NCBI GenBank assembly: GCA_937907595.1
Contig: CALCXL010000783.1
Span: 1 to 6,908 of the forward strand
Length of the DNA stretch: 6,908 nucleotides
Direction of reading: 5' to 3'
From: an uncultured Pseudomonadota bacterium
GTDB taxonomy: Bacteria > Myxococcota_A > UBA796 > UBA9615
Position 1 is the stretch's first letter. Every line of letters starts with the position of its first letter. Under the pieces are notes generated by a model. It saw nothing but the letters and a program-made list of their open reading frames with translations, made no database searches and was not told the origin of the DNA. This document shows positions 1 to 5,428 of the stretch, piece after piece. Position numbers and translations under genes: made by a program.

Positions 1-167
1 GGGGCCGCGTCGTCGTCGTCGGGTGCGGCGTCGTCGTCGTCCGCTGCGGAGTCGTCGTCGTCGGCCACCGCGGTGTCGTCGTCGTTCGGCAGCACGCCGC
101 TGTCGTCGTCGTCGCCCTGGGGGCAGCCGATCAAGAAGAGCCCCAGCAGGGCGGTCAGTGCGCGCAT
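1..167 (-). CDS. Asp-rich lipoprotein, N-terminal part (runs off left edge)
   Basis: The protein begins MRALTALLGLFLIGC, a short signal peptide with a clean lipobox (Leu12-Ile13-Gly14-Cys15), so it should be lipidated on Cys15. Pro at +2 gives no inner-membrane retention signal. A GGAG sits six bases before the ATG. The mature part starts with a DDDD block (19-22) and from residue 36 becomes a near-perfect 7-residue repeat, DDDDSAA, DDDDAAP, DDDDAA, still running at the window edge (55 codons visible). All Asp codons in the blocks are GAC. The functional domain, if any, lies outside the window, so nothing can be said about activity. The Asp tract may be an acidic, possibly cation-binding spacer between the lipid anchor and the folded domain; that is inference. 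The gene lies 109 bases downstream of the GyrI-like gene on the same strand. That gap has no clear terminator, so co-transcription is possible but unproven. Confidence 0.8.
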   Translation of the reverse strand, partial: MRALTALLGLFLIGCPQGDDDDSGVLPNDDDTAVADDDDSAADDDDAAPDDDDAA

Positions 168-173
168 CGTCAG

Positions 174-177
174 CTCC
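174..177 (-). promoter_or_regulatory. Shine-Dalgarno GGAG for the Asp-rich lipoprotein
   Basis: On the minus strand GGAG stands seven bases before the ATG at 167-165 (six bases after the more generous match GGAGC). It supports that start, which otherwise rests on the signal peptide alone. Confidence 0.5.
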
Positions 178-276
178 GGTGAATCGGGGCGAATGTACCG
201 CGTGAGGCGGCCGGGGGTGGCGGCATTGTCGGATCGCTGGCGATCGAGGGGACAAGATCGCGCGACGTCGCCCCGA

Positions 277-786
277 TCAGACCGCCAGGCCCGGGGCCAG
301 ACCGCCCACGATCGGCACCCGGATCTCCACGGTCCAGGCGCTGCCGGGCCCCGTGCCGGCGATGTACGCGTGCTGGTGGGCCGTGCCGGCGCGGGGCAGC
401 CCCTGGGCGTCCATCCACGCGAAGAGGTCGAAGTGGACCTCGCGGAACTCGGGCCCCATCAGCCCGTTGAACATCAGGCAGGCCGCCCGCTGACGGGCCA
501 GGCGCAGGGTCTCCACGCCCGGCGCCGGCTCGACGTCCAGCAGGCGCGTTACGGGCACGCGGACCAGGGCGTCGATGGGGTCGATGGGGTCGCCGATGCG
601 GGGGTAGACGCCCATCAGCGGACCGCAGGGGCCGATTCCGCGCTCCAGAGCGAACTGGTTGACCCGCTCGAACGCGGCCCCGATCCCCGCCGGCTCGCCC
701 GCGTAGGCGACCTGGGCCACGCGCATGGCAGGCAGGTCGCGCACCTGCACGGGCACGAGCAGCGCCCGGGGATCTCCTTCGCTCAC
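277..786 (-). CDS. GyrI-like (AraC effector-binding) small-molecule-binding protein
   Basis: This is a 169-residue protein that is essentially one GyrI-like/AraC effector-binding domain, the fold found alone in SbmC/GyrI and fused to DNA-binding domains in Rob and BmrR. Visible hallmarks are the opening strand VQVRDLPAMRVAQVAYAG (13-30), the HFDLFAWMDAQGL helix (118-130), and the closing strand TVEIRVPI (152-159). Glu154 in that closing strand sits where family members carry the acidic residue that contacts cationic ligands. There is no DNA-binding domain, so it is a ligand-binding or inhibitor-type protein rather than a transcription factor; the ligand is unknown. The start is GTG at 786, whose last bases overlap the TGA of the DedA gene (GTGA). 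A strong GGAGG lies seven bases upstream, so translation is probably coupled to the upstream gene. An open frame continues far upstream of this start, but there it runs through the DedA gene in another frame and is not coding. Confidence 0.87.
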   Translation of the reverse strand: MSEGDPRALLVPVQVRDLPAMRVAQVAYAGEPAGIGAAFERVNQFALERGIGPCGPLMGVYPRIGDPIDPIDALVRVPVTRLLDVEPAPGVETLRLARQRAACLMFNGLMGPEFREVHFDLFAWMDAQGLPRAGTAHQHAYIAGTGPGSAWTVEIRVPIVGGLAPGLAV

Positions 787-1391
787 GCCGTCTCCTCCGC
801 CCGTCGACGCCGCCACCAGCGAGCGACCAGGAATCCCACCACGGCGGCCAGGGCCAGCCCGAAGGCCAGCCGCAGGTCGCGCACGATGGGCTCCAGCTTG
901 TCCAGATTCTCCGCGAAGAGCCAGCCCAGGCCCACCCACAGGGGCACCGACAGCAGCGCGGCGAGGCCGTCGGCGAGCAGGAACCGGCGCGGGGGCACGG
1001 CGGCGACGCCCGCGGCGAAGAAGATGGCGGTGCGCAGGCCCACGGCGAAGCGGCCGCCCGCGACGACCTTGATGCCGTGCTCCTGGATGCGCAGGGTCAT
1101 CCGCTCCACCAGGTGGGCGGGCACCAGGCGGCGCCCCCAGCCGCTCTGCAGCAGCTGCATGCCGTAGCGGCGGCCCATCCAGAAGAAGGCGAAGTCGCGG
1201 GCGAGGATGAAGCCCAGGCAGAAGGCCGACGCAGCGACGACGTTGGGGCCGCCGTAGGCCGCCAGCACCCCGGCGGTGATCAGGGGCACGTCCTCGGGGA
1301 TGGGCACGCCCAGGCCGCCCACCACGATCATGGCGAGGATGCCGGGGTAGCCCCAGCCCGACTCGACCACGCGCAGGATCATCTCTTCCAT
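783..1391 (-). CDS. DedA/VTT-family membrane protein
   Basis: The 202-residue integral membrane protein has the two DedA signatures. The first is the re-entrant motif GLGVPIPEDVPLITAG (26-41), with acidic Glu33-Asp34. The second is GGRFAVGLRTAIFFAAG (112-128), with Arg114 and Arg120 spaced six apart like the essential arginine pair of E. coli YqjA/YghB. Hydrophobic segments follow at about 130-160 and 176-191, and a basic tail RWWRRRR (191-197) should lie in the cytoplasm. The family includes phospholipid (phosphatidylethanolamine, undecaprenyl phosphate) flippases and proteins needed for membrane energetics and drug tolerance; which lipid is moved here cannot be told. Length is normal. The ATG at 1391 is used; an in-frame ATG three codons later is possible, and neither has a strong Shine-Dalgarno. 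It follows the four-helix membrane gene after 48 bases and overlaps the GyrI-like gene by four. Confidence 0.93.
   Translation of the reverse strand: MEEMILRVVESGWGYPGILAMIVVGGLGVPIPEDVPLITAGVLAAYGGPNVVAASAFCLGFILARDFAFFWMGRRYGMQLLQSGWGRRLVPAHLVERMTLRIQEHGIKVVAGGRFAVGLRTAIFFAAGVAAVPPRRFLLADGLAALLSVPLWVGLGWLFAENLDKLEPIVRDLRLAFGLALAAVVGFLVARWWRRRRAEETA
794..798 (-). promoter_or_regulatory. Strong Shine-Dalgarno GGAGG inside the 3' end of the DedA gene
   Basis: GGAGG on the minus strand is seven bases before the GTG at 786 and lies within the last codons of the DedA frame. It decides the GTG as the start of the GyrI-like gene and supports translational coupling across the GTGA overlap. Confidence 0.65.
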
Positions 1392-1409
1392 GCGGTCGGC
1401 ACCCTATCA

Positions 1410-1422
1410 GGGCGTCGCGCCC
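1410..1422. repeat. Small hairpin between the two membrane-protein genes
   Basis: GGGCG-TCG-CGCCC is a perfect 5-bp inverted repeat with a three-base loop in the 48-base gap. GTCGG at 1395-1399 and CCGAC at 1422-1426 are also inverted repeats, but pair across it in a mutually exclusive way at the right edge. There is no T-run on either strand, so I do not call it a terminator. It may be chance in DNA this GC-rich, or a local mRNA structure within the operon. Confidence 0.2.
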
Positions 1423-1439
1423 CGACCATGCCCACCCCG

Positions 1440-1922
1440 CTACTCGACGGAGGAGGCCATGGTGAAGAGGGGGGCGTACAGGCCGATCAGCAGGCCCGCG
1501 CCGGCCAGGAACGCGCCCAGGCCGCCGCCGAGCAGCACCAGGATGCCCAGCCGCGCCGGGAGGTGCAGGAGCGTGCGCCGGGTGCCCTCGGCCAGAGCGG
1601 CCGCGAAGGCGACGAAGAGCAGGGGGCCGAAGATCCCCAGCCCCATCAGAGAGGACGACGCCGACAGCACCAGGCGGCTGACGAGGGGGAGCGGCCCGCC
1701 GAAGTCGGCGAACATGGCCGCGAAGGTCGGCACGACGCCCACCAGCACCACGGGGGCCAGCAGGGCGGTGAGGTCGAAGACGAGCAGGCCCGGGATCGCC
1801 AGCACCGAGGGCTTGCGCGGGGCGTCCTCCCCCGCCTCGAAGAAGGCGCGGGCGCTGTGCGCGATGGCGGCGACGCAGGCGGCGGCCCCGCCCAGGGCGA
1901 TCAGCAGGTAGATCCAGGTCAC
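1440..1922 (-). CDS. Small four-helix membrane protein with a GspF-like hairpin
   Basis: The 160-residue protein has four hydrophobic segments at about 3-22, 43-64, 92-112 and 125-149. Segments 2 and 3 flank a loop, PTFAAMFADFGGPLPLVSR (65-83). This closely resembles the conserved loop of type II secretion/type IV pilus inner-membrane platform proteins (GspF/PilC), where a V-P-x-F-x-x-x-[FY]-x-x-x-G-x-x-L-P-x-x-T/S-R pattern follows a transmembrane helix. The cytoplasmic four-helix domain that repeats in real GspF is absent: the N-terminal portion is only one helix and a 20-residue linker. It is therefore not a functional GspF by itself, and the resemblance was judged by eye. The start is GTG at 1922; no in-frame alternative nearby is better, and the Shine-Dalgarno is weak. 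It is the first gene of the leftward unit with the DedA and GyrI-like genes, which suggests an inner-membrane partner of those. Function unknown. Confidence 0.8.
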   Translation of the reverse strand: MTWIYLLIALGGAAACVAAIAHSARAFFEAGEDAPRKPSVLAIPGLLVFDLTALLAPVVLVGVVPTFAAMFADFGGPLPLVSRLVLSASSSLMGLGIFGPLLFVAFAAALAEGTRRTLLHLPARLGILVLLGGGLGAFLAGAGLLIGLYAPLFTMASSVE

Positions 1923-1981
1923 GTCGCCATCGTATCCCCAGGACCGTCGACAGGGCGGCCGGCTGCGCGGATGATCCGGGG
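1923..1981. promoter_or_regulatory. Divergent intergenic region (59 bases)
   Basis: This is the only non-coding DNA between the leftward membrane-protein unit and the rightward secreted protein, so promoters for both should lie here or inside the opposing genes. I see no convincing -35/-10 pair, operator palindrome or Shine-Dalgarno of normal spacing for either GTG start. The assignment rests on gene orientation only. Confidence 0.35.
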
Positions 1982-3862
1982 GTGCGACTCCTGGCCCTGC
2001 TGCTGCTGCTGCTGCTGCTCCCTGCGTCGGCCCAGGCCGTCGGCCTCACGCTGGTCTCCGAGGAGACCCCCTGGCCCGGCGTCACCTACCGCCGCTACGA
2101 CACCTCCAGCCCCAACACCAACACCTTCGTGGCGCTGGTCGATCTCTGCGCCGATTCGGTGCACGTCGACGCGCGCAAGGCGCCCTCCAGCCTGAAGACC
2201 ACGGGCTCCTGGGGGAGCGACCAGGAGGTGCAGGTCGCCACCAACGGCGACTTCTACAAGTCCGGGCCAGTGCGGGTGTACGGCGACGCGGTGGGCAGCG
2301 GGGTGCCCTGGCCCCTGGACCAGACGGGGGTCGACCCCCAGTACAGCTTCGAGTGGTACTGGGAGCGCTACGGCTGGATCGCCTTCGGGCCCGACGGCGT
2401 GGAGTTCACCCACACCGAGTGGGTCAAGAACAACTGGCCGACCCTCAACGAGGGCTGGATGAACGGCACGCTGCGGCCGCCTCCGCCGCCGGGCACGCTG
2501 GCGCTGGTCAGCGGCTTCCCCGAGCTGGTGATCGAGGGGCAGCCCATCACTTGCTCGTCGGCCACGGCGTCCAGCTGCTTTCCCGATCGCACGGACATGC
2601 GATCGCGCCACCCGCGCACGGCGATGGGCATCACCCAGGACCGGGAGACGCTGATCCTGGCGGTGGTGGACGGGCGCACGTCGTCCTCCACGGGCATGTA
2701 CGGCCTGGAGCTGACCGACCTGATGTTCCAGCTGGGCGCCTGGGAGGCCTTCAACCTGGACGGGGGCGGCAGCTCGCAGATGTGGCTGGCCGATCGGGGC
2801 TACGTCAACGACTACTCGGGCAACAACAGCGGCAACGGGGCCCGCGGCGTGGCCAACCACTGGGGGATCTTCGCCGGCGGCGCCGACCTGCGGCCCCTGC
2901 GCCCGGGGCACTGCGTCAGCGAGCCGCCCTGCGACACGATCCCGGCGGGCGGGGGCACGGTCGACGACCAGGGCGAGTGCTTCCAGGCCTTCGGCCCCGG
3001 CCAGTGGTGGCGGAGCGAGGCCGCGGGGCAGGACGGGCACCTGTACTGGACCAACGCCTTCGCCAGCGACTCCCCGTCCAACTGGGCCTGGTGGCAGCTG
3101 CACCTGGAGGAGGCGGGCGAGTACCTGGTGGAGACCTACGCCCACCCCACCTGGGCGGTGCACGATGAGGTGCCCTACGTCGTCATGGCGTCCGGCGTGG
3201 AGACGGAGATCAGCGTCGACCAGACCCCCACCGGCTGGATCGCGCTCGGCTCCTTCGACTTCGAGGCCGGCGGCAGCCAGTGGGTGGCGGTGCACGACAA
3301 CATGCCCAGCTCCCCCGGAGCCGATCAGCACATCGCCGTCGACGCCATCCGCCTGACCCGCCTGGACACCTTCTGCGGGGACGGGACCTGCGACGCCGAC
3401 GAGCCCTGCCTCTGCCCCGTCGACTGCCCGGTGGTGCCCGAGGTCCCCGCCAACGGCGTCGACGACGACTGCGACGGGGAGGTGGACGAGGTGGAGGGGG
3501 ACGACGACGACGCCGTGGACGACGACGACGCTGCGGACGACGACGACGCTGTGGACGACGACGACGCAGCCAACGACGACGACGCAGCCAACGACGACGA
3601 CACCGTGGACGACGACGACGCGTTGGACGACGACGACGCAGCCAACGACGACGACAGCTCGGCCATCGACGACGGCGCGCCCTTCCTGCCGACCGCGGAT
3701 CGGAGGAGCGTGCTCGGCGATGAGGGGGGCTGCGGCTGCTCGGGCTCAGGGGAGGGCGGCCCGAGCGCGCTGGCGCTGCTGGGGGGCCTGCCCTGGCTCC
3801 GCCGCCGCAGGAGGAGGGCGGCGGAGCGGGCGACGGTTCGAGCTCAGGGGAGCGGCGGGTAG
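1982..3862 (+). CDS. Secreted modular phosphodiester glycosidase (NAGPA domain) with MYXO-CTERM-like tail
   Basis: This 626-residue exported protein has clear modules. Residues 1-19 are a signal peptide (Leu-rich core, cut after ASAQA). Residues about 45-298 are a phosphodiester glycosidase/NAGPA domain, with ATNGDFYKSG (86-95), an RTAMGI strand (212-217), AVVDGR (227-232), FNLDGGGSSQMW (257-268), YVND and GARGV (286-290), the typical end of this family. Known relatives uncover N-acetylglucosamine-1-phosphodiesters or act in bacterial exopolysaccharide metabolism, so a role on phosphodiester-linked sugars outside the cell is likely. Residues about 325-460 look like a golvesin C-terminal-type beta domain (AGEYLVETYAHP, VDQTPTGWIALGSF, IAVDAIRL). 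Then come a Cys-rich motif (465-482: C-x4-C-x5-C-x-C-x3-C), a MopE-like NGVDDDCDGEVDE (491-503), nine Asp repeats (507-560), and a Cys/hydrophobic/Arg6 tail (584-612) followed by 14 extra residues. The GTG start is chosen because it opens the signal peptide; the Shine-Dalgarno is poor. The 3' end overlaps the convergent gene by 19 bases. Confidence 0.92.
   Translation: MRLLALLLLLLLLPASAQAVGLTLVSEETPWPGVTYRRYDTSSPNTNTFVALVDLCADSVHVDARKAPSSLKTTGSWGSDQEVQVATNGDFYKSGPVRVYGDAVGSGVPWPLDQTGVDPQYSFEWYWERYGWIAFGPDGVEFTHTEWVKNNWPTLNEGWMNGTLRPPPPPGTLALVSGFPELVIEGQPITCSSATASSCFPDRTDMRSRHPRTAMGITQDRETLILAVVDGRTSSSTGMYGLELTDLMFQLGAWEAFNLDGGGSSQMWLADRGYVNDYSGNNSGNGARGVANHWGIFAGGADLRPLRPGHCVSEPPCDTIPAGGGTVDDQGECFQAFGPGQWWRSEAAGQDGHLYWTNAFASDSPSNWAWWQLHLEEAGEYLVETYAHPTWAVHDEVPYVVMASGVETEISVDQTPTGWIALGSFDFEAGGSQWVAVHDNMPSSPGADQHIAVDAIRLTRLDTFCGDGTCDADEPCLCPVDCPVVPEVPANGVDDDCDGEVDEVEGDDDDAVDDDDAADDDDAVDDDDAANDDDAANDDDTVDDDDALDDDDAANDDDSSAIDDGAPFLPTADRRSVLGDEGGCGCSGSGEGGPSALALLGGLPWLRRRRRRAAERATVRAQGSGG
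1997..2017 (+). repeat. Seven in-frame CTG triplets in the signal peptide
   Basis: Seven consecutive CTG codons encode the hydrophobic core (residues 6-12) of the signal peptide of the secreted glycosidase, followed by CTC. Slippage by whole triplets would lengthen or shorten the core without shifting the frame. Confidence 0.9.
3500..3661 (+). repeat. Nine tandem 18-bp repeats encoding (D/N)DDD-x-x
   Basis: Nine units of exactly 18 bp with no indels encode the hexapeptides DDDDAV, DDDDAA, DDDDAV, DDDDAA, NDDDAA, NDDDTV, DDDDAL, DDDDAA and NDDDSS (residues 507-560 of the glycosidase). Every Asp is GAC, while the variable last two codons drift. Bases 3566-3583 and 3584-3601 are identical, which fits a recent unit duplication. 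At the protein level it should form an extended, strongly acidic stalk between the folded domains and the C-terminal anchor. Ca2+ binding is plausible but not shown. Confidence 0.93.
3731..3817 (+). other. MYXO-CTERM-like C-terminal sorting signal
   Basis: Residues 584-612 read Cys-Gly-Cys, a Ser/Gly/Glu spacer, a short hydrophobic stretch (PSALALLGGLPWL) and six Arg. This is the layout of the MYXO-CTERM tail processed by myxosortase: an invariant Cys, a transmembrane segment and a basic end. It differs in having Pro604 and a rather short hydrophobic run, and in continuing 14 residues past the Arg cluster, whereas typical tails stop there. Assignment is by pattern only. Confidence 0.65.
3844..3862. 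other. Tail-to-tail gene overlap of 19 bases
   Basis: The TAG of the plus-strand glycosidase (3860-3862) lies inside the last codons of the minus-strand lipoprotein, whose TGA is at 3846-3844. There is no space for a conventional intrinsic terminator between the two genes, so at least one transcript must run into the other gene. Confidence 0.9.
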
Positions 3863-5319
3863 ACGCCCTCAAGGGCCAGCGTGACGCTGTGCATCTGGTG
3901 CTGGGTGACGTCGATGCGCAGCTGGTGCGACACGTCCTTCTTCACGTCGGCGCCGCTGGGCGTCTCGCTGTTCATGACGCCGCCCTGGGCCATCTTGTCC
4001 GTGGGGTTCTTCTTGACCAGGAACTTGTTCTCCCCGGCCAGCGGGCCGCCGATCTGCCAGGTGGACAGCTTGTGCAGCGAGCGATCCAGCGTGTAGAGCA
4101 GGTCGGTCTGGGCCGCGATGTCGCCCTTGAGGTTGGCGATGGTCCAGTTGGCGATCAGGCCCTCGATGGCGTAGGCGTGGTTGCGGCGGCGCTTGAGGGT
4201 GCTGTGGGTGTGCGTCATCCACCAGCCCAGGGAGAGGCCGACGTCGCCGAAGAGCTCGTAGTCGCTCCACTTCGCCTGGTAGTACTCGGCGAAGGACATG
4301 CTGCCCCACTGGAAGAAGCCCTTGGTGTCCTTGCTGTCGCGGTCCTTGGCCCAGGCCTTGATGGTGTAGGTCTCCGCCATGGCGCGGGCGGCCTTCTCGA
4401 TCGTGGGGACCAGCTCCTTCTTGCCCAACTGCCGCGCGGCCTTGGTCAGCGCCAGCAGCGACTCGCCGTCGTAGTAGGGGCTGGAGCGGTCGCGGGCCTT
4501 GCCGGCCTTGGTGTCGAAGCGGTCGGCGATGTGGCCGTTGTCCCGCTGCATGAACATCAGGAAGGCCAGGTAGCCGTCGAGCTTGGCGTTGAGCTCCTTC
4601 TTGTACGCCGCGTCCATGGGTGCGTCGGTGGCCAGGTACTCGATGATGGCCAGGGCGACGAGCGCCACGGTGCCCGAGTGCAGCCACTGGTCCTTGCCGT
4701 AGGCGAACATCAGGGTGCCGTCCTTGGGGCCGGGCACGCTGGTGTCGAACCAGAACTTCAGGCCCTGGTCGAGCGCCTTCTTGAGCTCGGGGGTGGGCTT
4801 GTAGCGGTAGCAGGTGGCGATGCCCCAGAGGGAGCCGGCCTGCCGCACCTGGTGGTCGTCCTCCACCCAGGTGCCGTCCAGCCAGTCGTACATGTAGTGG
4901 AAGTTGCCGGCGGGCAGCTGCCAGTTCACCAGGAACGCGGCGCCCTTGTCGTAGCTGGTCTCCAGCAGCTTGCGGTCCATCTTGAGATCCAGCGTCTCAC
5001 GCGGGTCCGCGCCGGCTTTGGCGCCGTCCTTCTGGGCCTTGGGGTGCAGGTTCCAGGTCTGCGACTTGCGCACGACGGCGATCGCTTCCTTGAAGTCCTT
5101 CGGCAGCGCCTTGAAGTCGAGCTTCCCGAAGTCGCCCTCGGAGTTGCCCTTCTTCGACTTCTTCTTCTTCTTCTTCTTCTTCGCACCGTCCGCATCGGCC
5201 GCTCGGGCCGTCTTGGAGGACGTGTCGGGGGCGGGGGGTGCCTCAGCCTTCTTGCCGCAGCCGGAGACCAGCAGGAGGGCGGCGAGCAGCGTGGGGAGCA
5301 GCGAGAGTCGAGCGAACAT
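3844..5319 (-). CDS. Large lipoprotein, probable all-alpha toroid domain, function unknown
   Basis: The 491-residue protein starts with a signal peptide and lipobox (Val18-Ser19-Gly20-Cys21). A spacer follows with eight consecutive Lys (47-54) and two more at 56-57, then an alpha-helical domain from about 75. Conserved-looking islands include NFHYMYDW (139-146), DDHQVRQAGSLWGIA (154-168), LHSGTVALVALAIIEY (213-228), RDNGHIADRFD (259-269), YYDGESLLALTKAA (282-295) and HAYAIEGLIA (381-390). Helical hairpins, each carrying aromatic/Asp/Glu residues at the helix starts, resemble (alpha/alpha)6 toroids of glycan-acting enzymes such as polysaccharide lyases, C5-epimerases and glycoside hydrolases. 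I cannot name the family, and catalytic residues are not assigned. A GAAAGG nine bases before the ATG supports the start. It is 109 bases downstream of the phosphatase gene on the same strand. Its last codons overlap the convergent glycosidase gene; both products would be outside the cytoplasm and could act on glycans, which is inference. Confidence 0.9.
   Translation of the reverse strand: MFARLSLLPTLLAALLLVSGCGKKAEAPPAPDTSSKTARAADADGAKKKKKKKKSKKGNSEGDFGKLDFKALPKDFKEAIAVVRKSQTWNLHPKAQKDGAKAGADPRETLDLKMDRKLLETSYDKGAAFLVNWQLPAGNFHYMYDWLDGTWVEDDHQVRQAGSLWGIATCYRYKPTPELKKALDQGLKFWFDTSVPGPKDGTLMFAYGKDQWLHSGTVALVALAIIEYLATDAPMDAAYKKELNAKLDGYLAFLMFMQRDNGHIADRFDTKAGKARDRSSPYYDGESLLALTKAARQLGKKELVPTIEKAARAMAETYTIKAWAKDRDSKDTKGFFQWGSMSFAEYYQAKWSDYELFGDVGLSLGWWMTHTHSTLKRRRNHAYAIEGLIANWTIANLKGDIAAQTDLLYTLDRSLHKLSTWQIGGPLAGENKFLVKKNPTDKMAQGGVMNSETPSGADVKKDVSHQLRIDVTQHQMHSVTLALEGVYPPLP
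5158..5181 (-). repeat. (AAG)8 tract encoding poly-Lys in the lipoprotein linker
   Basis: Eight uninterrupted AAG codons (CTT on the plus strand) encode Lys47-54, shortly after the lipidated Cys21; a Ser codon and two more AAG codons follow. It is a triplet microsatellite that can change length without breaking the frame. Confidence 0.92.
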
Positions 5320-5328
5320 CGGCGGGTG

Positions 5329-5333
5329 CCTTT
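5329..5333 (-). promoter_or_regulatory. Shine-Dalgarno AAAGG for the large lipoprotein
   Basis: GAAAGG on the minus strand ends nine bases before the ATG at 5319-5317. Together with the signal peptide it fixes that start. Confidence 0.5.
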
Positions 5334-5428
5334 CGAAGTGCGGCCGGGGAGGTATCCCGAATGGGCCGGAATCGCAAGGGTCTTGGGGGAGAATCGACCG
5401 TCGGCTGGGGGCGTGTCTGCGCCGGCGG

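Noticed and set aside
1..120. GTC-rich repeats as a CRISPR-like or other DNA-level array
   Set aside because: These are the reverse complement of GAC codons in Asp blocks in frame with a lipoprotein. There are no spacers of constant length.
168..276. GATCG-CTGG-CGATC inverted repeat in the gap before the Asp-rich lipoprotein as a terminator
   Set aside because: The stem is five base pairs with no T-run on either strand; it is too weak to call.
73..1167. A 364-codon plus-strand open frame across the left genes
   Set aside because: It is antisense to three supported genes, rich in Arg/Ala/His/Pro, with no domain or start signal.
277..2085. A 602-codon open frame on the minus strand
   Set aside because: Only its last third (from GTG 786) is the GyrI-like gene. 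The rest is Arg/Gly/Pro/Ala-rich and lies over the DedA and four-helix genes in another frame, which have clear membrane-protein sequence.
1919..3331. A 470-codon open frame antisense to the glycosidase
   Set aside because: It is a mirror of a GC-rich coding strand. The sense frame has signal peptide, NAGPA motifs and repeats; the antisense product has no recognisable domain.
5340..5428. Possible sigma70-type promoter upstream of the large lipoprotein (TTGCGA with a weak GATACC-like -10) and an imperfect GACCG/CGGTC inverted repeat at 5396-5430
   Set aside because: The -10 match is poor, and the repeat has a 25-base loop and overlaps the phosphatase stop codon. Neither is distinguishable from chance.
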